A stretch of DNA of 64,000 nt, taken from Gammaproteobacteria bacterium (GTDB taxonomy: Bacteria; Pseudomonadota; Gammaproteobacteria; Burkholderiales; Sulfuricellaceae). The notes beneath the pieces were generated by a model. The model made no database searches. It was not told the origin of the DNA and saw only the letters and a program-made list of their open reading frames with translations. The stretch is from contig JAHJGO010000011.1 in NCBI GenBank assembly GCA_018824405.1, forward strand, positions 357,783 through 421,782. The letters run 5' to 3'. The translations under genes were made by a program, and so were the position numbers. This document shows positions 63,623 through 64,000 of this stretch, piece after piece (positions within the stretch are counted from its first letter, which is position 1; each line of letters opens with the position of its first letter).

Positions 63623-64000
63623 TCATATTTCTTCTGCGTCCAGTCCGTTCAGCGCCAGTTCGGCTGCCCGTAGCACGGCACGCGCCTTGTTGCGGGTTTC
63701 TTCCCATTCGCTTTGCGGCACGGAATCAGCCACCACTCCGGCACCGGCCTGCACGAACAGGGTGCCGTCCTTGATCACGGCGGTGCGAATCGCAATCGCT
63801 AGATCCATGTCGCCGTTGTACCCGAGATATCCTACTGCACCGCCATAGATACCGCGTTTGGTCGGTTCCAGTTCGTCGATGATTTCCATGGCGCGCACCT
63901 TCGGGGCACCGGACAAAGTACCTGCGGGGAAGGTTGCACGCAGCACATCCAGTGCCGAGACACCCGGCTTGCGCTGTCCTTCGACATTGGAAACGATGTG
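63623..64000 (-). CDS. trpE: Anthranilate synthase component I, C-terminal part
   Basis: The last 125 residues of a chorismate-binding enzyme; the 5' part is beyond the window edge. HIVSNVEG, the [24 protein letters not shown] block and [25 protein letters not shown] are TrpE hallmarks and argue against PabB. It makes anthranilate from chorismate and glutamine-derived ammonia. Downstream is ftsE, so trpG is not directly 3' of it here. Confidence 0.93.
   Translation of the reverse strand, partial: HIVSNVEGQRKPGVSALDVLRATFPAGTLSGAPKVRAMEIIDELEPTKRGIYGGAVGYLGYNGDMDLAIAIRTAVIKDGTLFVQAGAGVVADSVPQSEWEETRNKARAVLRAAELALNGLDAEEI

Overview
This window comes from a betaproteobacterial chromosome. The flavour of the proteins and the gene order (argB-HAD-slmA, ctp-envC-gpmI, rhodanese-grxC-trxC-secB-gpsA, ftsE-ftsX-rpoH, bioBFHCD) suggest a Nitrosomonadales-type, microaerobic, possibly sulfur- or iron-oxidising lineage. 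The lineage is an inference; there is no rRNA or tRNA gene in the window. Coding density is high, most operons use 4-bp ATGA/GTGA overlaps, and no phage, CRISPR array or IS transposase is visible.

Layout. 1-7.4 kb: engB, a stand-alone TrpB2-type synthase (minus), fbp, yqgE, ruvX, then pyrR-pyrB-pyrC', whose dihydroorotase homologue has lost its metal-binding HxH. 7.3-13 kb: hsp20 behind a good sigma-32 promoter, an Old Yellow Enzyme reductase and a pirin (minus), argB, a HAD nucleotidase, slmA and a MoeB/ThiF-like E1 enzyme. 13-25.8 kb: ctp-envC-gpmI (minus), an ArsR regulator with a SqrR/BigR-like cysteine pair, a two-gene RND efflux system, then rhodanese-grxC-trxC-secB-SH3-gpsA and trmL.

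25.9-45.3 kb is a complete MSHA-type (type IVa-like) pilus locus: mshE, mshG, an mshF-like prepilin, pilins mshA and mshB, minor pilins mshC, D, O and P, a 1784-residue MshQ, then mshI, a pilN-like gene, mshJ, K, L, M and N. MshE carries two c-di-GMP-binding (MshEN) motifs, so assembly is probably controlled by c-di-GMP. Exactly between mshE and mshG sits a 416-bp cassette: a four-helix-bundle (23S rRNA intervening-sequence-type) gene enclosed by 27-bp inverted repeats built of 7-bp units. A gene-less hairpin of the same units lies just after mshN.

45.3-51 kb: comF (minus), a small membrane protein and bioB-F-H-C-D. 51-61 kb: an Rrf2 regulator, an FNR-type regulator and the whole cbb3 oxidase locus, ccoNOQP then ccoG-fixH-ccoI-ccoS, plus a 32-residue membrane microprotein. 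The ccoN promoter has an FNR/FixK-type box at a predicted -41.5. 61-64 kb (minus): rpoH, ftsX, ftsE and the 3' end of trpE.

The most distinctive feature is a set of short, internally periodic hairpin-forming elements. They abut or enter genes: at the ruvX start, after ctp, after the RND gene, around the four-helix gene, after mshN, and in frame inside bioF. They look like one class of small dispersed element, one of which carries a gene.
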